Source: Xiphias gladius
Lineage: Eukaryota; Chordata; Actinopteri; Istiophoriformes; Xiphiidae
Reading direction: 5' to 3'
DNA: 64,000 nucleotides
Assembly (NCBI RefSeq): GCF_016859285.1
Contig: NC_053418.1
Location: 27,217,329 to 27,281,328 of the forward strand
A program made the position numbers and the translations under genes. A model generated the notes under the pieces. That model saw only the letters and a program-made list of their open reading frames with translations. It was not told the DNA's origin and did not search any database. Within the stretch, counting starts at the first letter, position 1. Every line of letters begins with the position of its first letter. This document shows positions 35,309-48,100 of this stretch, piece by piece.

Positions 35309-36833
35309 GATTGCAGCCTGTATTCGGAGAATTATTGAACTACAGTCAGTACTGAATAACTGCATTTGGACCCCCCCCCCCTGCATATTTACAGATGGCC
35401 TGGTGGTGTGCCACTTGCCATTTGGACCCACAGCTTATTTCACACTTTACAATGTGGTAATGAGGCACGATGTTCCAGACATAGGCACCATGTCTGAGGC
35501 CTACCCCCACCTCATTTTTCAGAACTTCACCTCACAGCTTGGCAAGAGGGTAAGTGAGTTCCTAACCCTCCAGTCTAGATATGCCATTGATATTTTTTTC
35601 ACCACTTTTTTGTGTGTACTACAAATTAATTCTGCTCACACAGGTATCGAATATCCTCAAGTATCTTTTCCCAGTGCCGAAGGAAGACAGTAGGCGTGTA
35701 ATCACATTTGCCAACCAAGAGGACTTCATCTCCTTCAGGTCGATGAGAAACCACTCCCTCAGTGTAAATGACATACAGACCTCATATCACATGAACAGTA
35801 ATAACTGTAATAAATCTTTTTTATTACAGACATCACACCTACAAGAAAACAGACCACAAGAACATTGAGCTGACAGAAGTAGGACCCAGGTTTGAAATGA
35901 AATGTAAGTATGGACAGATAAAAAGATTTTTTTATCTTGTACATTCATCCAGTACAGAGAGAGGTCCAGGGACAGTTAGGCTAGCATAGCACTAAGACCA
36001 AAAGCAGGGGGAAGCAGTGTTGTAACTTACCATGAACAAAACTCAGGTGGCTCTTGGATGTATTGGTGATTAAGTTGTTAGCGACAAGACACAACATGTG
36101 TATGCACAACATGCATTACATAGTTTGTCCACCAAAGAGCCCTGACAAGTTTTTTTTTAATTGTAAAATATCCTTACAAAAATGTCTGTGTGTTTAAAAA
36201 TAAATAAATAAAAAGATTTTGGACCAATATATTGTTCCCAGACTTTTTAAAACTCTTAGATATCAATGTGAGTATCAGCTGAGTGTTTTGGTTTTTTATT
36301 TTCTCTGGGAGGGCTTATGTCGGTCTGAACGCGGCCTTCGTGTTAAGCCAGGCCTGGACGGATGGCTGCACAGAAATAAAATATAAATTGGCAGTCGTAA
36401 GACACCAGCCGAATACCCGAGTATTCAAACTGTCACTTTAAATAAGGACCAGTGCAAAACCCCTGGAAGAGGCTAGCACAGTTAAAGCTAAGTTTTGTGA
36501 AGGTGTTGGTGTTGTGTGTAAAACACATTGCTATTTATAAAATACCTTCCTGAAAATTGCATTACAGATGAGGTAATAATTTTGTAGTAAGTAAGACCAA
36601 GTGTGGAATGAGGATTTCTGTTCTCAGGACATTGTAATTTTGGGGCGTTTTCCTATTTGAGTCGAATTCCTCTTTTCTTCTACTCCTGTGTGGAATGTTA
36701 ACATCTGTTCTTTTGTGTAGTGTACATGATCAAACTCGGCACATTGGAGAACGAGAGCACCGCAGATGTCGAGTGGCGTCACCATGCGTATACACACACA
36801 GCAAAGAAAAGGAGGTTCCTCAGTGTGCAATAG
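30272..36833 (+). CDS. imp4: IMP4, U3 snoRNP protein (complete coding region)
   Basis: Nucleolar protein of the IMP3-IMP4-MPP10 part of the small-subunit processome, needed for U3-guided cleavage of pre-18S rRNA. Exons: 30272-30274 (just the ATG), 32251-32359, 32490-32573, 32683-32792, 33535-33667, 35395-35549, 35644-35738, 35830-35903, 36721-36833. Phases agree and give 291 aa, the same length as human. It starts [20 protein letters not shown]. The Brix domain spans roughly residues 80-265, with [60 protein letters not shown] and [20 protein letters not shown] all near-identical to human. It ends [12 protein letters not shown]. Intron 1 holds a LINE fragment, and intron 5 a TG microsatellite and a transposon-derived repeat. 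The donor after 32573 reads GCTGGT rather than GT. Confidence 0.97.
31240..32095 (-). mobile_element. L2/Rex1-like LINE fragment in imp4 intron 1
   Basis: On the minus strand, the order is: [20 protein letters not shown] (RT domain C, with SGD where active copies have SDD or ADD), [22 protein letters not shown] (domain E), [16 protein letters not shown], then [19 protein letters not shown] and [20 protein letters not shown]. This is the C-terminal third of a non-LTR reverse transcriptase with a few frame changes. It is the same family as 16935-18035 and covers the part missing there. Confidence 0.8.
34380..34720 (-). repeat. dispersed percomorph repeat, copy 1 (inverted)
   Basis: Reverse-complement text includes modules of the type 'accaaatttcatggcaatcca' and 'gttgagatatttca' (here GGTTTGCCATGAAATTTTAT and TGAAATATCTCAAACAG), repeated twice. 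The same modules occur at 51390-51550 and 62030-62520. It lies in imp4 intron 5. Confidence 0.65.
35238..35307. repeat. (TG)n microsatellite in imp4 intron 5
   Basis: About 35 uninterrupted TG units, followed 65 bp later by a run of about 11 C just ahead of the acceptor at 35393-35394. Confidence 0.97.
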
Positions 36834-36838
36834 GAGCT

Positions 36839-36844
36839 AATAAA
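36839..36844 (+). terminator. imp4: imp4 polyadenylation signal
   Basis: AATAAA begins six bases after the imp4 stop codon, implying a very short 3' UTR. Further AATAAA-like hexamers follow at 37080-37180, so a longer form is possible. Confidence 0.65.
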
Positions 36845-37460
36845 GGGCCAAAAAAAGCATAACCAAACTGTTGTCTGAATCTGTGATTTTTGGACTTATA
36901 AAAGTCTTTAAATGTGGAATTTATAAAATAGCAAGTGTGGTTTTGTAAGATTAACCTACCAAATTATGACTAGAAGTTCAAGTCAGTTGTTTCCTAGAGT
37001 CAATGATTATGATTACCTTTTCTGTAGTAAATGGGTGTTCAAACTGCATCATATCCATCATGAGTAAAATTATTTTTAAAATAAACTTTTTTGACAAACC
37101 CATTGGTAAATAAAGACCTAATGCATACTGGACTGAGTGTATTATAACTATAACTGTTATATGCTGTTTTGTAATAAAGTTGTTTGTAATGACTTGTATT
37201 GACTCAATCCTATTTTGTATTGTCCATAGTGGACATTCATACCTGTTCATATATGCAAACATAAAAGATATGCAAATATATACTGAGGTGTATAAATAAC
37301 AAGAAAATATGCTTCTAATATATTTATTTATTTATTTGTATTGGTTCGTTTTTGCGGCAAAATGTATAGTATAGTTCATTGAGATTACAGAACTATACTC
37401 AAATTCTAGCATTCACACGTACAATTGGTGTTGTCAAATGAAAAAACGTAGCCACAAGAA
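36845..37460. other. imp4-araf intergenic spacer
   Basis: AT-rich, with a (TATT)n-like run at about 37321-37338. I see no gene or transposon here. Confidence 0.6.
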
Positions 37461-37560
37461 TTAACCAATGAAGACGGAGCATTTCGGAGGTTTTCCGCTT
37501 TCCCCGAAGTTCTTGACAGATTCGACTTCAGATTGAGAGAATTCAAGATGGCTGCTACAG
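37461..37560 (+). promoter_or_regulatory. araf: araf promoter-proximal region and non-coding exon 1
   Basis: TAACCAATGA at 37462 is a good CCAAT-type box. Exon 1 ends ATGGCTGCTACAG|GTAAGAG at 37560. The ATG in this exon cannot be the main start, because splicing to 39102 gives seven codons and then a TAA (MAATGSK). The transcription start itself is not visible. Confidence 0.6.
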
Positions 37561-39101
37561 GTAAGAGTGTATTTTGTATCCAAACTGTAATAAAACACTT
37601 TGTCGGAAAGAGGTTTTGCTATTATCCCGAATAATGTATAGCGACAACTACATCGTTCTGTCTTACGCATGTCAATTAAATAAATCACGGTTATGAGTTT
37701 TGGTAAGACACTAGAAGTAGCCAACAGACTGACGCGGTGGTAACCCCCCAACCCCCCCCCCCCAAAAAAAGTTGGCTAACGTTAGCATTAAAGCTGCACA
37801 CAGTAACTGTTAAAGTAAGCTAGCCACTGAGTTAGCCAGATAATCTCCTCTCCCACTCCCGTCAGCACTTAGCTTGCTAGCTAGCTAACACAGTTTGAAA
37901 TCGAGCCGAGAGGAATTTAAAAAAGCTTTGATAACTTTGCCTCGTTAGCATTATATCGCTATTCTGCCATTTCTTACCTACATACTACTACCTTTAAAAG
38001 TAGTTGGCTAGTTAGCGAAAATTATTTAACTGGCGCCCCGAGAAAAAACGTGGCCTCCAAAAACTCGAAATGTCATATTGCATAGCAGGCAAATCCAATG
38101 TTCACCTAACTGGCTAACGTCAGCTAACATTAGCATCATGCGAGTAGTTAGCAAGTTTGCTCCTTTGCAACTTTGGCTATCAGCGCTTCACTTTAACATT
38201 AATGTACCGATCAGACTTTTAACGTGGTTGGTTACACCAGGGAAAGTTAATATTTGTTGTGTTAAGTATCAAAGCTGTAAACATCGTTGTCGTTCGTGGT
38301 TCTAAATTACAAAGATGTAACGTTAATACCCGGTAACGTTACGTGTCATTCTATTTTGTATCGCTGACATGATTTAAAATTCGGGTAATTACGGTAATAG
38401 TTCTCCTCTTCAGCGAGAAAAGGTTATTACCTATGTGAGAATCATTAAGAACCCTTCACGACTCGTTCGGGTTTATCTGGTGTGTCCTGGATAATGTATC
38501 TATCAAGCAAACACAGTAATGTCAAAAACGTCATTAAGTCAAGATTTAAATGTGTCCGTTTTGCTGGCTCTTCAGCAGACTAGGGATTCTTGAAATCTGA
38601 GATATGTACGTGTAGAGTTTGGCATCACCTACTCTCCATATAACTAAGAGTGTTGAGAGAGTAGAGATGCACTACCCCCCATGCTAATTTGATGCATTTT
38701 CCTTTATAATTCAGTAGCCACGAACAACTAATTCTGTCCGTAATCAGTGTGCATTTTAATAATATAATTTTTCTGTCTTTTTATCTATATGTATAATCAG
38801 GCGTTTGTACATTATTTATATACAGTACATTGTTAATGTTTATGAAGACAAAGATTTGACATTGTTTTTCCTGATTAATGCCCTATTCTGATGTGGTTGG
38901 ATCTTTACAGCTTTGCTTGTGTTGTTTAGCTGTATGTCCTTCAAAAATATGTTGATTTGTTAGGAGGGGAATCTGCACCCTCAACCCATGGTATCAATAT
39001 GATATCTAGTACAGATAATGCTCTTTTCCCCAACAATCAGCTCCATTATATTTACACAAGGTATATTGTGTCCAAACTGAAATATATTCATGTTGTTGCA
39101 G

Positions 39102-42100
39102 GTTCTAAGTAAAGAGCCAACTCCTCTGGACCCCACTGTGCATGAAGCTGTCCTGAGGTTGCAGTGTTGCAGTGCAAGTACTACATCCCCAAGCTCCTCT
39201 TGCCTCTCATCATGTCCTCCACCTCTTCCTCCTATTCCTCCTCGGGGGAAACTAGTCCGGAGGATGTACCCCGAGGTGGGGGCACCATCCGAGTCTACCT
39301 CCCCAACAAACAGAGGACAGTGGTGAGATGATTGGCTCTGCACTTCTCTTTGTTAATGATGTAGTGGCATAAAATACGTTCAGTAAAAATAAATAATAAT
39401 AATAAAAATATGAATATGCTGTAATGCTGGCTCAGTGAGTGACAGTTGACAGTTACCGCCTCTGTGAAAGAATTATGCCAGCACTGTTGGTTGTAAGTGT
39501 AATTACTCACACAAAATTTGACATCTTTCACAACACGTTAATGAGTATGCTAGTGAACAGTTGGTGTCAGGTTTCACAGATGGTGCCTGCCACCATATTG
39601 AGCTTATTTGACTTATAATTCCTATCAGACATAGATTTCATGTTTTATTATTCTAAAAAATAGCTGTTAAATTGTCCTGTAATGTGGCATTGTGCTGACT
39701 TGTAATGCTAAATTGTAATTTCATGGTGGCATTGTTCTAAATTGTAATGTTAGGGATAATGGTGATTGTGCATGGTAGTTGTGTGGCGGACAGTGTGTTC
39801 TTGTTGTTATCCATATCTCCCTGCAAGCAACGTCTCCAAGCTTTTACAGTGCAGAGCAACTGTAAACCTCAGTGAGGCCAGCATACATGTCTACTTTCCA
39901 TGCCTTTAAGTAAAACTTGATTTGATTTTTTTTTTACAGCATTTGCTGTAATATTGAAGAAATCCCATTGTTGAAAAATGTTGCTAAATGGACGAGAAGA
40001 TATATGCATCAGCTCATGTAGTCCTCTCATCTAGCACAGACAGAAAAACAGTAATGCAAGTGCATTCTTTTTCTAAATGATTTTAGAAGCCAGGGGAACT
40101 TTATTGACTGAATTAAATCCTGCCACGCCAAAAATTGGCTGAGCTCCTCCAGTTTTCCTGCCTGGCTTTTTATATAAAATACACAGACATACAAGAATAT
40201 GTACCAGGTCTGTTTTGTATTACTATGTTAGAAATGAACATATAGTCAATTTAAGTCAAATTTTTTATACAGCCCAATATCATGAATCACAAATTTGCAT
40301 CACAATCTGTACGGCATTATGACACTGTCTTAGATCCTTGAATTGGACAAGGAAAATCTCCCCACAAAGCCCCTTATAACGGGGAAAAATGGAAGAAACT
40401 TCAGGAAGAGAAACAGAGGAAGGGTACCTCTTCCAGGATGGACAGACATGCAATAGATGTCGTGTGTACAGAATAGAGCAACAAAGTAGATACACAGTAG
40501 GAGAGGACAGACTGTACAAAGATAGAGGCAAAACCAAGCACCTCATTCACATCATTCACACATCTAGGAGAAGGAAACAAATGCACAGAGAGAGTGGGAG
40601 AGACAAGAATGAGGCTGGGATTCCTGGATGATGAAGATCCAGATCCAAAACATCTGGAATGAGGCACTGAAAGCCTGTGGAGGGAGAGCGGTCCCAGGAT
40701 GGTCGCTGAACCAGCACAGAAAACCTGAGTGTGTGTGTGTTTGGGGCGGGCGGGCGCTCATGTGCTTGGGGGAATAAACAGAGGGTTAGAGAGATGTAGT
40801 GGCTTTTAGAAAGTTTACAGTTACCTCATTGGCAGGACAACATGGACTACACTATATAGTTGTGAAACATCTTTTGTGGTATTATCACCGTGGAACCAGC
40901 AGCTGTGGTTTATTGACATCCCACAGTGTCGTCCATAACAATTTTGTTGTGGTCAGAACAGAAATGTAACATTTCTTTGCAGGGGAAAAAAAAAAGTTCT
41001 GTACAATGGGCTGAAGTTCTAGTCTGATGGAAGTTCACTTTCACGACATGGATAATTTGTAGTGTCACCATTAACCCAATGTGTGACTGTCACTTTTGCT
41101 TATCAGTACTTTGAGTATGCCTCCATATTACCTGTTTGAATGTCATTCCAAAGTCACACTTGTTCAAATGCGGTTTCCTGTTCTCAGGTGAATGTTCGCC
41201 AAGGACAGACTGTGCATGAGAGTCTAGACAAAGCGCTCAAAGTGAGAGGCCTAAGCCAAGACTGCTGTGCTGTATTCCGCCTTCTAGAAGGGTAAGCTTG
41301 TGTTACTGTCTGCTGAATGTCACCCCACACCATAAAGTGATTATGGGTTGCATCCCTCATCAACTACATAAACGATCAAGAGGCAACAGCAAAAAATTGT
41401 CACAAGTCCCAGGCCTACATATTGTACAGTGTTGTTTGTTGATACATTAATGAAATATTAAGACTGAAAGCAAACAATGAAGTGTGGTGCAGACTTATTG
41501 TGTGTTAAGTTATGTAAACATGCTCAATAATACAATCCATACGTAATATACATTACTCTTGCAATGTATGTGTGTGTGTGCACTAGTGTGTGTATACACA
41601 CAAGCGCACACACCGCTCAAAAGTTTTAAAAAACCGACGATTCTCCAGTTTTATTGAAATTTAAGCAGTTCAAGTCTGGTGAATAACTGCAAATGGCACA
41701 AATGTGAGCAGAAAACTGCCCAAAGTTTAAAAAATACAAAAAAAAACTAAAAATTAAGTAAATTTCATAGAAAATAGGCCTTTTTCAGGGATTAAGAAAT
41801 TGGTTAATAATTTACAGCTTTCCAGCAGCAGTGAAAGTAATTTAAGTCATGAAAGTTAATGCAAACAATTCCTGCAGGTTCCACTACTTCTGTTGATTAC
41901 TTACAAACCCCTCTGTACAAAGGCAGTGTTGGAACATGCTGTGTTACCACTCCCTGTGATGCATTATTAGAACACCACTGTACTGCAGGAAGTAGTATTG
42001 TATACTGCTGTCAGAATGATGAGAAAAACACAAGTAACAGAGGAAGACAAAGTGGTTGGTCAGGGGTTCATCCTACAGCAAGATGATGACCCAAAACTTT

Positions 42101-45100
42101 AGAAAAAAAGAACTAGACGGTGGCTTCACATGATGGAAGACCAGCACAGTCTCAAGACTTAAACCCCATGGAGCTGGTTTGGGACGAACTTTTTTCCCGT
42201 TTTGTTATGTTGGAGCATTATGTTAAAATTGTTTTTAATTATTTTTTTCCCTTATCAATCTACACTAAATAAGCCATAATGACAAAATGAAAACAGATTT
42301 TTATTTTTATTTTTTTTTCCAAATTCTTTCCAATTTTTTAAAAAGGAAAACTGAAATATCACATTGACATAAGTATTCAGACCCTTTGCTATGACACTTG
42401 AACTTTGGCTCAGGTGCCTCCCATTTCTCCTGACCATCTTTGAGATGTTTCTAACCTTGATTGGAGTCCACCTGTGGTAAATTCAACTGATTGGACATGA
42501 TTTGGAAAGGTACACACCTGTCAATATAACGTCACAGCTGACAATGCGTATCAGTGAAAAAACCAAGCCATGAGGTCGAAAGAACTGCCTGCAGAACTCA
42601 AAGACAGGATTATGTTGAAGGTTCCCAATAGCACTGTTACCTCCAAAATTTATAACGGAAGAAGTTCCGAACAATCAGGACTCTTCCTAGAGCTGCCCTA
42701 CCAAACTGAGCAATCAAACCTTAAGAGAGGAGACCAGGAACCAGATCGTCACTCTGGCTGAGCTCCAGAGATCCTTTATGGAGATGAGAGAAACTTCCAG
42801 AAGGACAACCACTGGGCTTTATGGCAGATTGGCCAGACGGAAGCCTCTTCTCAGTGAAACACACATGAAAGCTGCTTGGAGCTTGCAAAAAAGCACCTAA
42901 AAGACTGTGAGAAACAAGATTCTCTGGTCTGATAAACCAAGATTGAACTGTTAGGCCTCAATTCTAAGTGTCATGTCTGGAGGAAACCAGGCACAAGCTC
43001 ATCACCTGCCCAATACCATCACAATGGTGAAGCAGGGCAGTGGCAGCATCATGCTGTTGGGGTGTTTTTCAGTGGCAGGGACAGGGAGACTGGTCAGGGT
43101 TGAGGGAAAGCTGAACGGAGCAAAGTACAGAGATGAATGAAAACCTGGTCCAGAGTGCACTGCCAAAGGTGCTTCAACTAAGTACTGCATAAAGGGTCTG
43201 AATACTTATGTCAATGTGATTTCAGTTTTTCGTTTTTATAAATTTGCTAAAATTTGTTTAAAAAAATTGCTTTGTCTTTATGGGGTTTGGATTGTAGATC
43301 GATGAGGAAAAAAAATCAATCTATATGATTTTAGCATAAGGCTGCCACATAACAAAATGTAAAAAAAGTGAAGGGATACTTTCTGAATGCATGGTAAGTG
43401 ACTTTGAAAGAGGGACATGGATGGAGAAGCTTCAGTCACAAAGACTGATCAACTGGCTAGTGTTGAACCCGGAACAGTGACTAAAGTGACATCTTCATTT
43501 AGATCTATGGGAAAGACATCAGAAAATAGGGTCGGAAGTTGTGATCAAGAGCGCACGGTTGATGGCTTTGATGCTCATTCATTAGTGATGATATGTAAGG
43601 TAAAACAGAGGAGCAACTCTTCCTCTGGTGACCGAGAATGTCAATGCAGGACATGATCAGACTGTGTCAGCAAGAACAGTCCTTTGATAATTACATAGAG
43701 AGGGATATTACAGTAGGGTTGCAAGTGCATAAACCCCTCACTACAAAGATGAATTCACATTTGAGAGTTCGGTGGTGCAAAAAGTGTAGGGACTGGTCTA
43801 CAGAGAATATGGAAAAAAGTGATATTGTCAAATGAGTCATCCTTCACAATATTCTCCACAAGTCTACGAGTGCATGTATGGCTTGCATCCCAGAGGTCCA
43901 ATTGATTTCATTCAGTCTCGATTGCTTTTCCTTGGTGTCCCGGATGTTCAGATCTGAGTTTTATATCTTGAATTCTTAGCATCAGACTTTGAACAACCGT
44001 TTTTGAGTAACCATATTTTTTGACTTGAGATGAGTTTATTGAAATACTGCAGCTTGAATATAGCTTTTGAATATTAGGCCCATTAATTTTCTGTCTGAAT
44101 TTGAGAACCCTAAAATAATTTTATATAGGAAATAAAGTTTTGAGACAATTGAGAATTTCACAAAGTGAAATAAATTCTGAAGACATAAATTCAGAAAGAT
44201 GGTGTTCAGAGTCAAATATTTCGGTGCAGTAAATTCAGTGGTATTTACATTTCAACACTATATTTTCAAAAGTTGTTGAATTTAAAAATTTGCTATTCAT
44301 TTGCTGAATTCAAATTATTATGGCAATGATTTGCTTCCATAGACAGTCCAATCCCCAGGTTAGTTCTACTTACTTGAAGAGAACCCATAGGCGAACAGTA
44401 AATTTTTTACCCAAACTCTTGTAAATGTCCAACACAATTTATAGGATCACTTCCTAAACCAATTTTGGCTTACCTTACTTAACGTGGTTGTGTGCAGACT
44501 GTTGTCCTGTGCAATTTGGGATTATTTGCAAAATTTCAGATGAGTTCACTTAAAGTTTTACCCACAAAGAAAGTTGTTTAGAACACTAGATAAACTATTT
44601 TCATGTTTACAACCTGACTGCTTGTGTCTCTCAAAAATAACTGCTCTCATATATTCAACTGTATTTTACCATACAGTAAATACAAATAAACTATGGTCAT
44701 GTTCTCTTATTCCAAGAATGATGACTTAATTGTGGAACATTAGCTGATGAAGGCGAAAGAAGAAACCCCTTTTTCCTTACATTATTACAAGAAATCAGTA
44801 GTTTATTGTGAGAAACCACAGAAAGGTGTATATAGCCACCTCAGGTCTAGATATGTATGGGTTTTAAAACCGATAATATATACAAAATTTTTTTTGTTGT
44901 TTTTTCCTTTTCCATGTCTTTGCCTCTCCAGTCGTAAGAGACTGACAGACTGGGACACAGACATCACTCCTCTGGTTGGAGAAGAGCTTTTAGTCGAGGT
45001 CCTGGATGATATTCCCCTCACCATGCACAATTTTGTAAGTAGCTGGCAAACACACATACAATGTTTTTATTTTTATGGCTTATCTGAAGAACCTTATATT

Positions 45101-48100
45101 TACAGAATGCCAACCTATCAGGAACTTGAAAAAAATGCACCTTAGTATTATTTGTCATTTGTTTTTTGCCTCAGTGTTTTTTAAAATTGTTGCTTTAAAA
45201 GTTAATATTGTGGCCTCTTTGTCTGTGCAGGTACGGAAAACCTTCTTCAAGCTAGCTTATTGTGATTTTTGCCACAAGTTTCTTTTTAATGGCTTCAGAT
45301 GTCAGACATGTGGCTACAAATTTCACCAGCACTGTAGTAGCAAGGTCCCTACTGTGTGTGTGGATATGGATACTGTGAGCAAACGGTGAGTTGGAGAAGA
45401 AGTGTTCATTATCATGAGGTGATTCTGTTCAGTTTATTAGTAGATGTATTAGTATAAAGGCACAGATTGCCTTTCTAGTCATATGGTACCAACAGGGGCA
45501 AGGGTTATTATTAAAAGTTCACTTACTGTGTTTTCAGGAGCTTTAAACTACATTCACTGTTGTCTAGACTTTATAGTACTGTTTCTGAGGTCAAGAGTTA
45601 ACAATCACAGTCCTAAACCGGGAGTGTATAGGACCAGACATACAAAACAAAGGTAAGACGAGGAAAGACATTTCCTCAGCATGGCGAAAGGTTGGTGCTG
45701 CAGGTGCCAAAGTCAAGGGAATTGGGGTGCAAATCATCAAGAGAAAAACGCAGGCCATATTCAGTGACAAGGATCCGCAGATGAGCGTGACAGTGTAAAA
45801 AATGTGTTACTAGTTGATTGTTATCACATTACCTTGTCTTTTATATCACCAGATATAGATTTTCATGTCCTTTTTTTTAATCTGTGATATCCTAAGATTT
45901 TATTACAGTTTCTGTTTACATATTTTAATTTTGTCTCATCAAAATCTCATTACTCATCAAAAAAATGTTTATGATAAAAATATTTTATTTACATTTTTGT
46001 GAAAGAAATCAACACCAACCACTGAATTGCTCAGTTACTATGCTTATCAGATCATGGTTTCTGTTGTATTTTTCAGTGTGGTTTCTTTTTTTCAGTCAGG
46101 GAGCCTATGTTAAAAGAGCATAAAATTCCCATAACCAAAAGTTGGTGAGGAAACTTATTACGTCTCTTTAGTCTCATCCCATCACTTTCCCCCATGTTTT
46201 GTCCAGGTGTGATCCTAATCCTTGCGCAGATGAGTACCCACAGATAATATTGCCAGAAAATTCCCCATCACAGAGCAACCTAGCCTTAACCCCAGAGCCT
46301 GCTGGGTAAGATCCCACACTAAACAAATGATATTCAAATTAAAAAGACAGCATAATCTTACTCTGTGAAAATGATATTCAAATACAAATTGTTGACTATT
46401 TCAATTCATCACACAGGATGGACCTCTTGTCCCCAACCCCAGCCTTTCGCTTCCCCATGCCTGGTGGAGATTGCCAGTCTCTACAGAGGCATCGCTCCAC
46501 CTCCACTCCCAATGTTCATATGGTCAGCACAGTGGGCCCTGTTGGTGCCAGCATCATAGAGGTCAGTGTTTGCCAATGTTTTGATTGGTTGCTATTGTTA
46601 AGAGAGGATCCAATTATATCTACTCTATGTAGTCAATGGTTACGGTTTACTGGCAAACCAAAGTCACACCTGGTGGGAAATAATAAAGCCCAGCAAAAAA
46701 ACAGTCATGGACATGGCTGAACATTTTGGGTGAACTAAAATGTTCAGCCATGACTGGCTATTCTTACCTGATAAGCCTTTTGATACAATAGTCAATACAC
46801 TACCACTATTTAATGTACTATCCTATTAGGTTGTTTTCTCACCTAATAGGATAAAATTAGTTTTAAAAAACCCAGAATAAAAAAGAGTGTCTTACTTGTT
46901 TTGTCATACTTATTTGTATGGGAAGTATTTCCATCCATCATCCATTTCCAATCCATCAAAGTACTTTGATGCAGCTTAACTACAGGAAACATTATGGGTA
47001 AAAAATGCTGTGAATAATTATGTTGCTCCACAGTTTGGTGCCTTGGAAGAAAGTCAAGTCTTAATACATGGTGGTTTGTGTACACTGAAGTGAACGGGAT
47101 GATGTCAGAGAACATTAACCAGATGCTGGTCCAACCTTAGTGTTGTTATGTGCCAAACAACCAGATCTATCAGAAAATTGTGCTTGAAATGTTTGGTCTT
47201 TCTGATGGAGGCATGAAAAAAAACACCTTTACTAACCCATGTATGGAGTTTTCAAATGTGAATTAACTATGCTGTGTTTCTTCTTCTTTTAGGAAGTGCT
47301 AAAATTCAACAACACAATGGGTGCGGTTTTGATTATTTTTTCCTTTTGACTATTTCAGCTTCTGTAAACATTTTGTAATCTTACATGTTTTGTTATTCTG
47401 CTTTTGACTTGTCCCTTGTTGTGCTGTCTGCAATTCCATAGGTCCTGAGCCCTCACCGAAGCCCTCCACCAGCCCACCCTCTTCTCTCGGCTCTCCAGGT
47501 CGGAGACCACCAAAGTCCCCTTCAGAGCACAAGGAGCGCAAGCCCTCCTCATCTGATGACAAAAAGAAAGTGGTAGGTAGTCTTTGACCTTGTTCACAGG
47601 TCATTAATTGTCTTCAGACAGGTGTATACAGAGTTAATAGTGGCTGGAAAACCCTTGAAGATCCATTTACAAATTGGTCGTACAAAAAAGCTAAGTATTT
47701 GGAATTTACTTACGGTGTAAGTTAGTAGTTCAGAACATTCAGTCCATGTGTTGTTTCAGCACCGAGGGGGCTACAGAGACTCAAGTTACTACTGGGAGGT
47801 CCACTCTCGAGAAGTCACCATTCAGAAGAGAATAGGTGCTGGCTCCTTTGGAACGGTCTTTAAGGGGAAGTGGCACGGAGACGTGGCAATCAAGATCCTT
47901 AAAGTCACCGAGCCAACACCTGAGCAGTTACAGGCCTTCAAAAATGAAATGCAGGTCTTACGGTCAGTAGTGTTGTCTTTAAGTCTTCGTAAAGTCTTTC
48001 TTATTTGAAAAAGGGCAGGCAGTGAAAATGGCACTCCAAGTTTTTGTTTTTGTTTTGATTTTTTTTTTTTTTTTTTTTGGTTTTTGTTTTTACTAAAATG

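Noticed and set aside
39142-39211. In-frame extension of A-Raf upstream of the chosen ATG
   Set aside because: The frame is open back to a TGA at 39143 but holds no ATG. MSSTSSS at 39212 is the first start and fits A-Raf length.
39090-39326. Alternative-frame open reading over araf exon 2 ([12 protein letters not shown])
   Set aside because: Shadow of the real exon; the A-Raf frame matches the RAS-binding domain start.
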